A stretch of DNA of 64,000 nucleotides, taken from contig JAITYX010000090.1 of NCBI GenBank assembly GCA_021018815.1, forward strand, positions 2,011,501 to 2,075,500, read 5' to 3'. The notes under the pieces are model-generated. The model was not told where the DNA came from and searched no databases. It worked only from the letters and a program-made list of their open reading frames with translations. The DNA comes from Talinum fruticosum (taxonomy: Eukaryota; Streptophyta; Magnoliopsida; Caryophyllales; Talinaceae). Below, in pieces: positions 23,696 to 35,220 of this stretch (positions are counted from its first letter, which is position 1; the number at the start of each line of letters is the position of its first letter). The translations under genes were made by a program, and so were the position numbers.

Positions 23696-26600
23696 TCAAC
23701 CAAGGATCAATGGTGGCGCCCCATGTAACAAAATTGGGAATGCTGAGGGAGCGTATCCTCTTTTTACATTGCTGGAACTAGCCATCTTGACCTTGGTTTT
23801 CTCCATGGGTATGGAGGATTGTATGCCATTCTGCTTGAGCAAAGGACCACTTCGGGCTCTCAAAAACACGTCGAGAGTAGGAGGGTATGTTTCTTCTTCG
23901 TTGTTATTATACAGAAACGGTGAGAGATGCCCTGAGTCAGCGAATAACCTGCCTCTGGATTCATCTTCATCGTCAGACCAGTAGCCACTTTCTGGATCAT
24001 ACTGCATTGCTAGATCGCTGTACTCGTCATCGGACTTTGTTGACTCCTCATCAACGGAGCCTTCAATCTTCTTACCAATAGCATATTGTTAGTTGAGAAT
24101 CGCATTTTGCCCAATGGACAACAGAGAATATCAAACAGTCGATCACAGCAAACTAGATATTAGCTAGGAACACGCATATAGCAGACGGCTGGATCACTAA
24201 TGAAGATGGATCTTTTCATTGGATTTTACGTGGTTGAAGGAATATTGAGAAACAGTAAACACAAGTTCAGTTTGCATTTGGGCGTCGAATCCATTTGTGT
24301 AATAAGGTCAATTTTTGGATTTGTGTCAGAATCGAATTGCCCTGTTCTCAGACGAGATCTGAAGTAATTTAGGTTGTTCAGGGGTGATTAGTTTTCCGAA
24401 TTCTATTCATGAATGCAAATAAAGACATGAAAAATCTGACCTTTCTAAAGTATGCTTTGAAAAGTAACAAACCACGACATGATCAACTCTTAACCCTTTT
24501 ATCCAGAACAAACTGTGGGTCTTATACCTTTTCTTGAGTATACTTCTCACAATCACTGAAATCCTCATCACTGTCTGCATCAATGGTATCATCAGCCTCC
24601 TCGTCACTGTCGAGAACTGCTAGATTCTCCTTGAGCTGAATAGGAAATTTGGTCAAGGTTAATTTCCAGGCAATCGGGCATAAATGACGCATAGTCTTCT
24701 AATACTAACTGATCTTTTTATGAACCTAACACTCATAGACAGTACACAACAGATTACTTGTGGGCATCGGATGTGTGATCCCTGTAGAAAATGATCACAT
24801 CTTAGAATATCATGTAGTATATGAGTACATGAGGTGAAATGGAGACACTACATGATATGGAAAGATCTAATCTAAATGTCATATATAGTTAATACAATGA
24901 AAGGTGTATCAATACCAGCAGCGAGGACAATGTTGACTTTCCGCATCCACTAGTTCCACACAGCAGGATAGTCACTGATTCTCTCCTTTCTCGGATTCTG
25001 AAATCCCAAAAGCAATCCTCAGTCTTGGGGGACCAAAAAGAGGAAAAAGAAAAGCAAACAGAGTCCAGGACACGAATCGCCCAAACAATGTTAAATCAAG
25101 ATCCTACTGCATTATCAGAGGGGAATGTTCAACTAGATCACCTACAGATGTGGGAATTAGTGTGGGAAAGGTGGGGAGGGGGGTGTGTCTGTAAACAACA
25201 TAAATTGCTCGTCAAGAAAAAAATTAAGAGCGTAAATATTATGATAAAATGTTGCAGACTGATCATCGACCGATAATAAGTTTTGTAATTGACCACAAAG
25301 AACCAATAGGCTCTATTATATTTTTGGTAAAAACTGTACTTATACGACAAATATTGAAATCTAACCAATCTGTTGCTAACAATCAAACTAGCTGTCTAAT
25401 CACATAAAGGACCAAAAAGGCATATCATATTATAATATATCAATGCAAAACTCGCTGTCTTCAGCTAGTTTTCAATACTTCCTACTTGTTATATGTCAAC
25501 TAGACGGAAATGCAAACCATACTAGCAATATGCCGAGCTGCATGGATGCTGTAAATAGAAACGCAATGAGATGATCAACATACCTGCATGCCAAAATCAA
25601 ATCTGCCCTTTGGTTGTGACCCACATATCTATATTCAGTGAGGGCATCACATACAAAATCGAGGAACTTGGCTACACTGATGAAGATAGTTGTGCGCCTT
25701 TTGTAGAGTTCAGACGACAAACTCTTACCAGTCGACAAAAATCTTGCACTTTTGGTCATACATGTGAAGTATCAGCTACAAACCTGACCTCTTTGGTTAC
25801 AGCATCACTTGAGCTTTGACATTTGATAATTTCAAATACCCTCTTACTAATCTAAGCAAAAGAAAATAATGAATTCACGTTCAAATGACAAACCGTCAAG
25901 TGCATGGAGTCCAAAGCTGTTATTTAGTGACCAAAAAAGAAAACGAAAAGCTACTACAGCTCTATCACAGAAATAAGTTCAGGAACCATCTTAACCAAAC
26001 CTGAAGTGATGGACGCAAATGTCCCTCCTTGTGAAATAATTAATACGGGTTTGTTGAAATCCAAACTCAAGACCAACCACTTAAGAAGGCTCTAATATCA
26101 TATTTAAGGTCTATTTAACCAAAACCTTAAATTGATGGTTGAAAGCCCGTGAAACATATCATACTCTTAAGACATACCCCTTATGCAAATGCCCTTCGGG
26201 CTTTGAGCATGGATGTTACGAGATGTTCTTCCTTACCTTGCGCAATAATTAATATATATTTGTTGAAATTCAAACTATAGATCTTGCACAATAATTAATA
26301 CAAATTTGTTGAACTCGTAACCATATATTTCCCATTTAGAAAAGATTTCAATTCCATGTTCAAGAACCATTTCAAACAAAAGCTTAAACTAATGGGTGAA
26401 AGATAAAGAAAATGTATTATACTCTGACAAATTGCATACTACAGAAAATTGACTAGTCGATCATCAATAATTAGCCAACTATCAAATTGGATTTAATGGT
26501 TACCCTATCAAAAGCCATGACATAGGATTATACAGCTGAGATACCTCGAAAGCATAACGGGCTTTGCACCCCATCGACTGCAGGGTGCCCTGCAGAACAG

Positions 26601-26734
26601 GACTGGTGTAGCGAAAAACTGCGTCGCTCCCGAATTCCCCTTTTCTCTCTCATGTTTTTGTTGTTGTTACTGTCACCATTATCATCCTCATTGTCCAGAA
26701 CCATAATGTAGAGGATTTTATTAGCTTCTGCCAT
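23696..26734 (-). pseudogene. LPA1-like P-loop NTPase gene with central exons deleted
   Basis: Plant LPA1 (low phytic acid) proteins carry a P-loop related to archaeal 2-phosphoglycerate kinase and influence seed phytate. Exon 1 (26734-26545) starts MAEANKILYIMVL and, in a shifted frame, reads [21 protein letters not shown] second segment (25851-25584) begins ISKRVFEIIK and, after another frame change, reads [10 protein letters not shown] and [15 protein letters not shown]. The next exon (24997-24916) encodes [20 protein letters not shown] and then KSTLSSLL, the Walker A motif. The following exon in the family, several hundred codons of kinase-like domain, is absent. The next coding exon (24635-24528) is already the acidic LKENLAVLDSDEEADD region. 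The last exon (about 24073-23696) has SVDEESTKSDDEYSDLAMQY and PESGYWSDDEDES. Splice sites are mostly good. Frame changes plus the missing core make it a probable pseudogene. Confidence 0.8.
26020..26410. repeat. Diverged direct repeats within LPA1-like intron 1
   Basis: Two copies of a block containing AATAATTAATAC, TTTGTTGAA and later CTTAAA(T/C)T(G/A)ATGG(T/G)TGAAAG occur at about 26031-26145 and 26287-26402, with a partial third start at 26244. They look like an old repeat array or transposon remnant inside the intron. Confidence 0.45.
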
Positions 26735-26834
26735 CTCCCCCTTGCCTACATCAAAAACCAACAAATTACATTAATTAATCAGAAACAAACTTCAATTTTT
26801 TTTTTTAAAAAGGAGATTGTTAGCTTGATATTCC

Positions 26835-27341
26835 TAGGGATGGCAACGGGCGGGGATTCCCGCCCCGCTGGGGCCCGACTTGTATCGGGAAAAATCCCCT
26901 CAAACAGGGAACGGGGCCGGGAAAATCCTAGCCCCGTTCCCCGTTCCCCGCCCCCATCCCTATTTTTAAAAAAGAAATTTAAAATTAAACTTAGGATTAT
27001 TTTTGTAATTTTCCTTCCCCAAAATCCTAACTATAAAACCTAAGTCTGCCTCCCTCATCTCTCTCTCCTCAGTCCTGTCTCTCCTCTCTCTCTCTCCTCC
27101 CTAGGCCTCTCGCCGTCTCTCCCTCTCGCTGTTCCGTCTCCCTCTTGTTGTTCCTTGTCGCAGTCGCCGGGGTCTCTCTCTCCTCCCTCTCGCCGCGCTC
27201 TCTCTCTTCAGTGGAGGCGGGAAGCGAGGCCCCGACGGAGAGTGGGTACCCGGCGGGGGCAGGGACGGGGCAAAACCATCCCCGCAGCGGGGACGGAGAC
27301 GGGGGTGTCCCCGACCTCAACCCGCCCTGTTGCCATCCCTA
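26835..27341. mobile_element. hAT-like non-autonomous element (507 bp), GC-rich ends
   Basis: Ends are TAGGGATGGCAACGGGCGGG and the reverse complement of TAGGGATGGCAACAGGGCGG. Flanking 8-mers GATATTCC (26827-26834) and AATATTCC (27342-27349) differ at one base, a hAT-sized target duplication. Subterminal DNA is full of GGGGACGGGG-type words and the middle is CT-rich. It sits about 100 bp upstream of the LPA1-like start codon. Confidence 0.85.
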
Positions 27342-27349
27342 AATATTCC

Positions 27350-27965
27350 TGCATTTTGTTGTTGCACACGATTGGCTTAAGACCATCATTATGATAATTA
27401 ATGCCAGAAAACAATGTGACATGAAGGAAAGACAGACCCTATGGATGAGATTGTTCAGAGTTCGCACAGTATCGAGAGAGGAGAGAGAGAATAAGAGGAA
27501 AATTGGTGGGGTTCGTAGATGAATAGAAGATTAGCAGTCAGCTTTATCGTATCAAATGTCTCGTATTTCACTTAACGTGCTCAATTCGTGACGTAAGATC
27601 ACAGGGGTTCGATTTCTCTCGGAAAATAAGACTACACCAACAAAATATATATTAAAATTATATTAATATATTTTGATTGAATTTTAATAATAATATATTT
27701 TATCAAAGTGCGGAATATTATGTAATTGTCAATTTGATGTTTATTTTACAAATGTCTTTAGAATGATTATTAAAGACATTGTATATTTATTTTGATGGAT
27801 ATTTGATCATACACTTTCTCATGTTTTTAACGGGTTTATATTATTATTACTATTGCAATTGAAGGATTTAGACTGTTTCTATTGAAATATACTATGGTTT
27901 TGTTACAAAAATTATGAATCAAACTTGGGAGTGGTAAACAATTATTTTTAAAATGTTTTAGACCG
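27350..27965. other. Upstream flank of the LPA1-like gene
   Basis: A GA-rich stretch at 27472-27495 may belong to the old leader or promoter. The rest is AT-rich without recognised features. Confidence 0.4.
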
Positions 27966-28190
27966 TTTTATTAAAGGTTCGAATGCTAGGTACTTTTGTA
28001 TCACTTACTCCATTAAATTTTTAATATTGTTTTTATTTTTTAAAATTATTTTCGCATGATTGCTCTAATTATCACCTAATAAATAGTATTGGGTATAGTT
28101 CCTAACATATTGTTATATAGTTCTTCATGGTGTGACCTTTGTGTTTGAAATATATATTAATGCTATACATAAGGTTCACTTACCTTCCTC
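27966..28190. repeat. Dispersed repeat shared with 38524-38750
   Basis: The segment from AGGTACTTTTGTATCA through CCTAACATATTGTTATATAG to GGTTCACTTACC matches 38524-38750 in order with moderate divergence. A second shared block follows (28485-28610 versus 39020-39160). At the 38-kb copy it abuts a Gypsy gag start, so the repeat is probably a Gypsy leader/LTR-proximal region. Confidence 0.65.
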
Positions 28191-28209
28191 ATACTAATTT
28201 ATTATCCAC

Positions 28210-28470
28210 ACATTTTTATATGAGACTATCTCACGTAAGAGTTACTTGTGAGACATGGTAATTTTTTAAACGTTTTAATATGACTAATTACTTGTACTAT
28301 AGTGACTTTTAAATTTAAGAGTGACTAATAATTCATCAAGAGGTGACTTTTATTAGAGTTACCTATAAATGAATTATTAGTCACCCTCTATGTTTTTAAA
28401 GTCATTATAAAAGTTTACGTCTCACGATAATTTTAAAGTAAGACAGTCTCACGCAAGACTTACTGTTTAT
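28210..28470. mobile_element. Palindromic MITE (about 260 bp)
   Basis: Outer ends hold GAGACTATCTCAC and, inverted, GAGACTGTCTTAC, each followed by a GTGAGAC motif. A strong inner inverted repeat is GTGACTAATAATTCAT against ATGAATTATTAGTCAC. The whole can fold as one hairpin. It splits the dispersed repeat (27966-28190 and 28485-28610), so it inserted into it. Confidence 0.65.
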
Positions 28471-28479
28471 TATTGTAGT

Positions 28480-29280
28480 TGATGCGATTTAAATTTGAAA
28501 TATCTTGTTTAGAAAGGTCTTGGTACCACATCTAAGAAACATCCAATCCAAATATTTTGCAAAGAAAAGGTTTTATACAATTAATAATATTTTATTATAT
28601 AATACTTCATTTGTTTAAAATTAGATGTCATTTTAACTAATTTTTTTCATTTCATAACACTTATCACTTTACAATCCCAATAATATATTAATAATTAATT
28701 TATCAATTTTACCATTCTTAATCACTTGTTGTTCTGTCATATTTTTTTTTAAAAATATTTATTATTCCCAATAAAATCCTAAAATATTTATTATTTTTAT
28801 CGTCTCCTTTCGCCATCGTTATTCCCATCTTTCCTTAACTGAGACCTTTTCATGTCACTACCCAGAATCTAACTCATCAATGGATTGTCATCACGTTTGC
28901 CATCATTGCCAAAGTCTTCCATTTTTTTTAGAGAAATAAATATCACAGCAGGTCTTTCTCCTTGAAAAAACTAATTGTCCTCATAATTCAAGAAATAAAG
29001 AAAAGGTTAATCTCATAACAATTTTATGATTTCTTCATTTTAGAGAGAAATAGAGAGAGAAATAAAAGAGGATAAATTGCAAGAACTTGAAGGAAGGAAT
29101 CAACGGCTTTGGGTATAGAGCTGAGCAACATCGTGGTATTTGTGAAGGTAGCCAAGATGTCCACACTTACTCATCAGATCGTCGGTCTTCTTCTTAAAAT
29201 CGTCACTTCCGCCATTTCAAGAGGTCACAGGGAGAGATAGGGGATGGGAATTGAGATGTTAGTGAACACACATACATAAA
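28480..29280. other. Repeat remainder and unassigned DNA
   Basis: 28485-28610 is the second part of the dispersed repeat. 28620-28830 resembles the body of the Stowaway-like elements at 50299 (words like TTTCATAACACTTATCACTTTACAAT). 29050-29280 has no recognised gene; a short minus-strand frame with KTDDLMSKCGHLGYLHKYHD is of unknown nature. Confidence 0.35.
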
Positions 29281-29420
29281 TTGGCGGCAATGAAGATAGC
29301 CACTAAGAGAGCAAGTTTGCAGAGTGATGAGGAAGCCCTCTCCATTTTCTCTTTCTTAACTGTGGCGAATTAGATCTGGGTGCTGATTATATCCTATGTA
29401 AGCAGCGCCCTATTTATAAT
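29281..29420 (-). pseudogene. Cystine-knot peptide gene relic, promoter plus signal-peptide exon only (copy C)
   Basis: The minus strand from 29345 reads MERASSSLCKLALLVAIFIA, a signal peptide nearly the same as those of the genes at 52631 and 45577. The upstream 125 bp, including TATAAATA (29411-29418), differ from the copy at 45577 at only about six positions. Similarity stops just at the point where the first exon should be spliced. No pro-region or cysteine exon follows. I infer a partial duplicate that may still be transcribed but makes no knot peptide. Confidence 0.7.
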
Positions 29421-29874
29421 GCCCAACCCCTACAATTTTGTAACAAACACTTTCCTTTCATTTAATTTTTTAAATTTAGGATTGTCTATTTTAAAATTTG
29501 AAATTGATTAAAAAACTCTGTTCTTACCAATAAAATAGCCTAAAGTATACTGATTATTGTGTCATGTCGTATTAGTAAAAACTCTTTATCCATTTAGTTA
29601 GTCGAATGATTGTTGATTCAACTACAAAGTTGCTCCTCATTTCCCATAATTAAAGAAAAATTAGGGAAAGTTTTAAATATAGATAAGAAAAAGGACTATT
29701 ATGCAAATAATTTTTTATATATTTTTACCAAATTTTTTTGAATGAATTTTTTTGTTTCTCGTGGAGTGGCATCGGTTTAGATCCAGTATGGAGTCCGAAC
29801 CTACCATGATTGGATGAAAAAATGATTTGCGGGCTAACCCAAGCAAAAATTGGTCGATTTTGTGGTGTTAAACG
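29421..29874. other. Upstream flank of copy C, no gene
   Basis: AT-rich. Similarity to the flank of the 45577 copy fades by about 29450. Nothing else recognised. Confidence 0.4.
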
Positions 29875-30310
29875 CACTACAAAAAAGTGACTTTTATCAA
29901 TAGGACCATATGTGTTGGTATAAACTATTTTTTTGTTGGTAAAGGATTTTACAAACAGATAAATATCTGTTACTAAAGTATTGGTAAAAACTCAATGGAT
30001 AAAAGTTGTACCAATAGATATAGCGGGTTGTTGCCATTAATATTTAACACCAACATATGGGTATTGTTTGTAGTGCTTTTACCATTACCAACACAAGTAT
30101 GTATGTTGGTGTTATGTGCTAATACCGGCAAATATATATATTGGTAATAATTAGTTTGGCACCATAATCATATACAACATAAGCATCTGTTGGTATTACT
30201 ACCTTCTCGCGATTTATATTTGTTGGTAAAACACCATCCCTCCAACAAGTTCTGTTGGTAAAAAATGTTCAATGAGCATATTATTTGTTGGTAAAAAATA
30301 TTCAACATTT
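29875..30310. mobile_element. CACTA element end with subterminal repeats
   Basis: Begins CACTACAAAAAAGTGACTTT (29875). The word TGTTGGTA recurs at least six times to 30300, as subterminal repeats of CACTA elements do. An inverted TTTGTAGTG is at 30067-30075, which could close a 201-bp mini-element, but its flanking 3-mers (ACG, CTT) do not match. Subterminal repeats continue beyond it, so the boundaries are unsure. Confidence 0.55.
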
Positions 30311-30320
30311 GTAAATAATA

Positions 30321-30500
30321 TACTCCCTGAGTTCTATAAAAATTGTCAAATGTTTCTATTTTGGATGTCCCAAAAATATTGTCAAAGATTCTCTATATAT
30401 TAAAAGAAGTGATTCTTTATTTGAAATATGTGAGTGATAAATAATGTTCCCATAAATTTTTATACTTCCAAAATTTGACAACTTTTTAGGACGGAGATCA
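30321..30500. mobile_element. Stowaway-like MITE
   Basis: Starts TACTCCCTGAGTTCTATAAA, and the right end holds GACAACTTTTTAGGACGGAG, the usual inverted terminal layout of plant Stowaway/Mariner MITEs with TA flanks. Right end somewhat decayed. Confidence 0.6.
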
Positions 30501-33081
30501 TATTTTATGACATAATTTTTCCTGTCACAAATCACAATGGCTCAACCACTTCTTGTCATTACTACAATTTTACAATTTTTCCTATCATAAATCACAAAGG
30601 TACAACCACTTCTTGTTGTCATTATTGCGACTACAATTCTTGTTGTAAAATTAACGTAATTGTTGTACGTGTCAATAATGCGATATTCATGTGGCATTGT
30701 ATTTTACAAGTTGTAACATCCTAAATAGCATGAGCCACAAAGTCGAATGACATATGTATGTTAAAGAATGCAATGTTAATATTTTACAAGCGTTCTCTCA
30801 ATAAAAGTTGGATATATATAGCAACCTTAACACTAGAAAGGACGTCTTCTAAACTAATTAGTTCCATATGTACAAAACCAACTTCTCAAAAACCATATAG
30901 CCCTTGATCTTCTAATCCAAAAAAGAAAGTAGGTCTTGTCCCCAAAAAATAATAAACCCAAAGGCAAAATGAGTATGATATCTAATCGGCTAAAGAAATC
31001 CGAACCAACAACCAAACATTGATTTTTTGTCACCTACATTAGCTCGATAAAGGAGTTTATGATGGCTCGTTTAGTTGGTAAGTTTACTGTAGAATCAGCT
31101 CAACAAACACTGGCAACAAAACACGCCCCGTATAACTAGTTCTACATTCAATTCTATACTGTTACTGGTCGATGCGTTTCTAGCAATTCTTGGCCCCTCT
31201 AAAATGTTTCTAGTTTTGATCCTTATAGTAGTATAATTGAGTCCCCTAATGACTAGCGTTACACAACAAAAAACTAGCCATCTTGCTTGATCATTTCATC
31301 CCAAAACCCCCATCTGCTATGTCCATATTACATTTCTAGTTAATTATAATTTTTGCAATAATTGCCATAACTACAACCAAAAATTTATAATCGTAATCGT
31401 CTCATTCCATTCATACTAAATCCAATAACTCAACTTCAACGCTCACCAAAATCCACATGAACTAACTAAAATCATAGAAAAATAAGAACTGAAATTCAAA
31501 GAAGATCAGAAGGGGTCATAGAGTAGAGAGAAGGAGAAACAATGAAAAATAAAGAGAAACACTCACCAAATTTCAAAGCTTCCACACATGTGATCATGGG
31601 TCAATAAATGCATTTTAAGTCGAACACATTCAAACAAACCCACCACCCTACAGTAATGATTCAGAAGTGAGAAGCACCAACCATTTGTATGGTAATTAAT
31701 GCTTTTCCTTGACCTACTCATGTTAGAGAAACAAGTTAAAAAAATCAAGAGCATTACTATGTCATTCAATTGCAGCAAGAATGGAAGGCAAATGGAAGTA
31801 ATATGGGGAGCAGGGACATGAACAAGGATAAGGTGTATCATCGAGAGATTGAAAGCATCAAAGCTAGCAATGACTATTGCTATAAGCATAGCCTGCATTT
31901 CGTTCGCATAAACACTAAATTCTATGGCACAATCACAGAACCCCAAAACACAATATGAGTTTTCCGTATGTTCGCCCATTTTCCAGTATCATTATTGAAA
32001 ATTGAGAAAGAAGTAAAAAGAAAAGGCTCAAATTATGTCCCTGAGAGTTACTTGAAGATGCCTTGTAAGATAACAATGTTAACCAAGGCCTAAGAAAGAT
32101 AACAAGAGAAATATAGACGAGAGGATCAGGGAGGACAGGATGAAAAAAACATAGAAAATAGAAGTGAAATAGAGTGTAAAAAAATTACAACATGATATAT
32201 ACAATTATCTCAAGTCCGCATTGTAAATGAAAAGAATCAAAATAGAACCTCCGATATACACAATAAACACCATACAGAACTTTTGAATGACTCACTTTGT
32301 AAGATTAGATTAATGCAATCATGTCAAAATAGCAGCATACATTACGAGATCAAGCAAAATAGGCCATTAGAAACCACTGGTATTTGTAGTTTGAAGCATT
32401 TCGACTATAGTTTGCAAATTCTGGGGAAAAAAGCATTCAAAATATGCATTTTCTTCAAGAAAACGGACAGTATTGACATATATAACATATTTGAACTCTA
32501 TTCGAAAAAAAGTTTTATAAAGTGGGCAACTGAATATAAACCAAAGGCCGAGAGATTACCTCATCAAAATTCCTAACTTTTGATTCTTTTTTCGTTAACC
32601 AATTCTCCCTTTGAGAACTCGTATAAATATAGATAGGTAAAAGAACTCGTACAAATATGTTGCAAATATGATCTTTCACCAACAGAAAATATAATATGTC
32701 ACTACATTTCTATTGCAACAACTCACTTTTTTCTGTAGTCATGGTTTTTTGTGATTTACTAGTTTCCGTCACGCCGTTTTATGTCCAATCATTATCCGAG
32801 TTCGTGAACAGGATATGGATTTCATCATTATGCCAAAAAATAAATAACATAAATAAAAAGATAAGGACAACACGTTTTACGTGTCTAAAGTTAGCCCCAC
32901 TTTGACCGAGTCCGAATGACGAAGGGTCAAAGTAGACACTAAAGGGTACTTAATTGGTTCTTCGGATGCCGATTGAATCAAGGCATCTAGAATTGGTTAT
33001 CTCTTGAGCTGAACTCTAACAAGGGAGGCCTGGACTTGACTAATGGAGCCTGAAGTTTGACCAACTAATTCCTAAACTTGG
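30501..33081. other. Gene-poor region; one unassigned 138-aa frame
   Basis: The minus-strand frame 31979-31563 (138 aa) has hydrophobic stretches and many cysteines, but no recognised family or codon signature. It is not called. 32880-33081 begins the degenerate repeat block (words like TTGACCGAGTCCGAA and GGAGCCTGAAGTTTGACC) that continues after the solo LTR at 34578. Confidence 0.35.
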
Positions 33082-33086
33082 CTTGA

Positions 33087-34572
33087 TGTTCGGTGCAAAT
33101 TTTACATTATTTATACCCTTATTTACTTAATTTTTGACTCGTAAAATAATATTATTTTAAAATTTTTACTTGTTTTTATTTAATTTTTGTAGGTTGAATA
33201 AATTAATTCGAGTTATGGCAAGATATGATTTCTAATCTCAAACTTTGGACCAATTTATGCATAATTCAACAAAGGGAAGACAATTAATATAATCGTTGAT
33301 TATGTTGCCTAACTCAAGCTACCTTTGAGCCGATTAATCATGAAGTTTTTCTATTAATCAATCAAGTGGGCCAAGCAATATTGCTCCTTTGTGGTTTTGC
33401 ACGTGACCTTCCTAATTGAACCAACGAAGAAATTGTCTCCTAATGGAATTTGGCAAGAAAAACGTTGGCAAAATATCTTGTTTCCCAAAGATGGTGCTTA
33501 TCATCACATATAAAAGAGGGGTTCGGCGAAGCTTTGAGAGGAGCGGCAGCAGTAGCTTAGGTTTAGTTTAGGATTAATTTTAGCTTAGTTTTTCCTCTTG
33601 TAAATTTTATCTCAAATACTATAGATTCAATTATTATTTTTTAGTTTTAGTTATTAATTTAATCCCCGACAATTTTCGGTTCCGTTCGATTCGTTTTCAG
33701 TAACTTCTTCCCTTTTGTCTCTCCTTTCTCTTTAGTTTGTTTCATTTAGTTTAAAGGTTCGATTTTTATTATATTTTGATGTTAGTAGTAATTAGTTTAA
33801 TTGTTTAATCTTATGTTTAATTTTATTTTGTTAGTTTACATCGTTATTCGAGTTAATTTTTGTTAGTAGTCGTTAGATTAATTTTGTGTTCATGTTAATT
33901 AGTTATTAATTTGAGTCGCTTTGGTTGTGATTAGCCTCCTTGATGGCTAATTAATTTTGTTTAGGCCTTTACTTACCCAGTTTATGTTAGTATTTTGGGA
34001 TTGTTTCTCATACCTACCACATAGGTCCGATGAGATGCCCGGAAGGGTCTTTTCATCTTGATTTTTAGGCAGTTGGTCTATCACTGAAAGGTGGAGTCAA
34101 TTTGCTAGTGTGGGTAAAGAGAATAGTTGGAATTTTGGCATAAAAATAGCCCAAATTCTAGCTAGGTCCGAGGTTGCTATTTTTGTAGTTTAGTTGGGCT
34201 AACCCCACGAAAGTAGGTGGTTAGAATAACTAGACTAACTCATGACCCTCGAAAGTGTGGCTTGAGTAGGCTTTGATGGTGCAACTGACCACTCCTAAAT
34301 ACTTGTATAAACTTGGGTAGGTTTAGACTTGACTTGATTGATTAGTTTATTAAGTGGTAAAATCACAACCCGAGTATTTTATTTTTATTACTTTCTAGGT
34401 TAGTTTAATCACCATATCCATCTCATCTGTGTTGATTCGCTTAGATAGAAAGTTTAAGTTAACTTTGATATTTGAAACAACACTCTCTGTGGACACGACC
34501 CGTGCTTGCCGGCTAGCTACAACTACACCATGCACTTGCGGTTACAAGTTAAGATCGAAATTCTTCCCATCA
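33087..34572 (+). mobile_element. Solo LTR, family 1 (1486 bp)
   Basis: Begins TGTTCGGTGC and ends TTCTTCCCATCA, flanked by perfect 5-bp duplications CTTGA (33082-33086 and 34573-34577). It holds a TATA-like ATATAAAAGAGG at about 33507-33518 and, near the 3' end, CTCTCTGTGGACACGACCCG followed by CACTTGCGGTTACAA, wording typical of plant LTR 3' ends (often Ty3-gypsy). No internal region. The same family in reverse lies at 54046-55581. Confidence 0.88.
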
Positions 34573-34577
34573 CTTGA

Positions 34578-34964
34578 TCAAAGTCCCGAAGTTCGGATTG
34601 GTGTGCCCAAACTTAACCACATACTTAGTCTAAAGCATAGTGAGGAGCTTGAACTTGACTTAGGTGGTAATGTTTGAAGTCTAGTGGGGTGCCTGAATTT
34701 GACAGACTTCTTAATCGAAGTTCGATAGAATATCGTGGGCTTTCTTTGATCAATAGCTTAAAGCCCAAATAAGGTGCCTAAATTTGACCCCTTTTTTTTA
34801 GCTGAAGCTTGGCTACAATTTTCTACACTAAATTTTTTATTAGCTGATAATTGAATGTAGATAGATTCAAGTGTTACTTGAAAAATGATCAGCGAGTCAA
34901 ATCATATCTCGGATGTGCTTTGTCTTGACTTGGCCATGGGGAGGTCTCGAAGTCTTGGCTTAAT
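34578..34964. other. Degenerate repeat block around the minisatellite
   Basis: Loose copies of words such as CCCGAAGTTCGGATTGG, GGTGCCTGAATTTGAC and AAGTTCGATAGAATATCG. They look like diverged units of the tandem array that becomes regular at 34965. Confidence 0.45.
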
Positions 34965-35220
34965 GTCCGAACCTTGATTGCAGTTGGGCCTGAAGCTCAA
35001 TTGGTTATTTGAACCTTGACCGCTGTTGGGCCCGAAGCTCGATGGGAGTATCCGAACCTTGATAGTTGTTGGGCTTCAAGCTCGACGGAGTGTCCGACTC
35101 TTGACCGCTGTTAGGTCCGAAATTCGACGGAGGTGTCCGAACCTTAACCACCGATGGACTGAAGCTTGACAAGGGTGTCCGAACCTTGAATGCTATTGGG
35201 CCTAAAGCTTGACATCTATC
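34965..35220. repeat. 42-43 bp tandem minisatellite, about six units
   Basis: Unit start GTCCGAACCTTGA(CCGCTGTTGGGCCCGAAGCTCGA...) recurs at about 34965, 35007, 35050, 35092, 35134 and 35177. The spacing of 42-43 bp is a multiple of three or nearly so, which gives an apparent 14-residue repeat in a minus-strand frame (35229-35005). I regard it as non-coding. Confidence 0.8.

Noticed and set aside
27069..27414. Arg/Ser-rich frames on both strands
   Set aside because: They lie in the GC-rich end of the hAT element and overlap each other.
31563..31979. 138-aa minus-strand frame as a membrane protein gene
   Set aside because: No start context, splice sites or family match; AT-rich chance frame is as likely.
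34429..34677. 82-aa plus-strand frame
   Set aside because: Spans the 3' end of a solo LTR and the flank, so it cannot be an ancestral gene.
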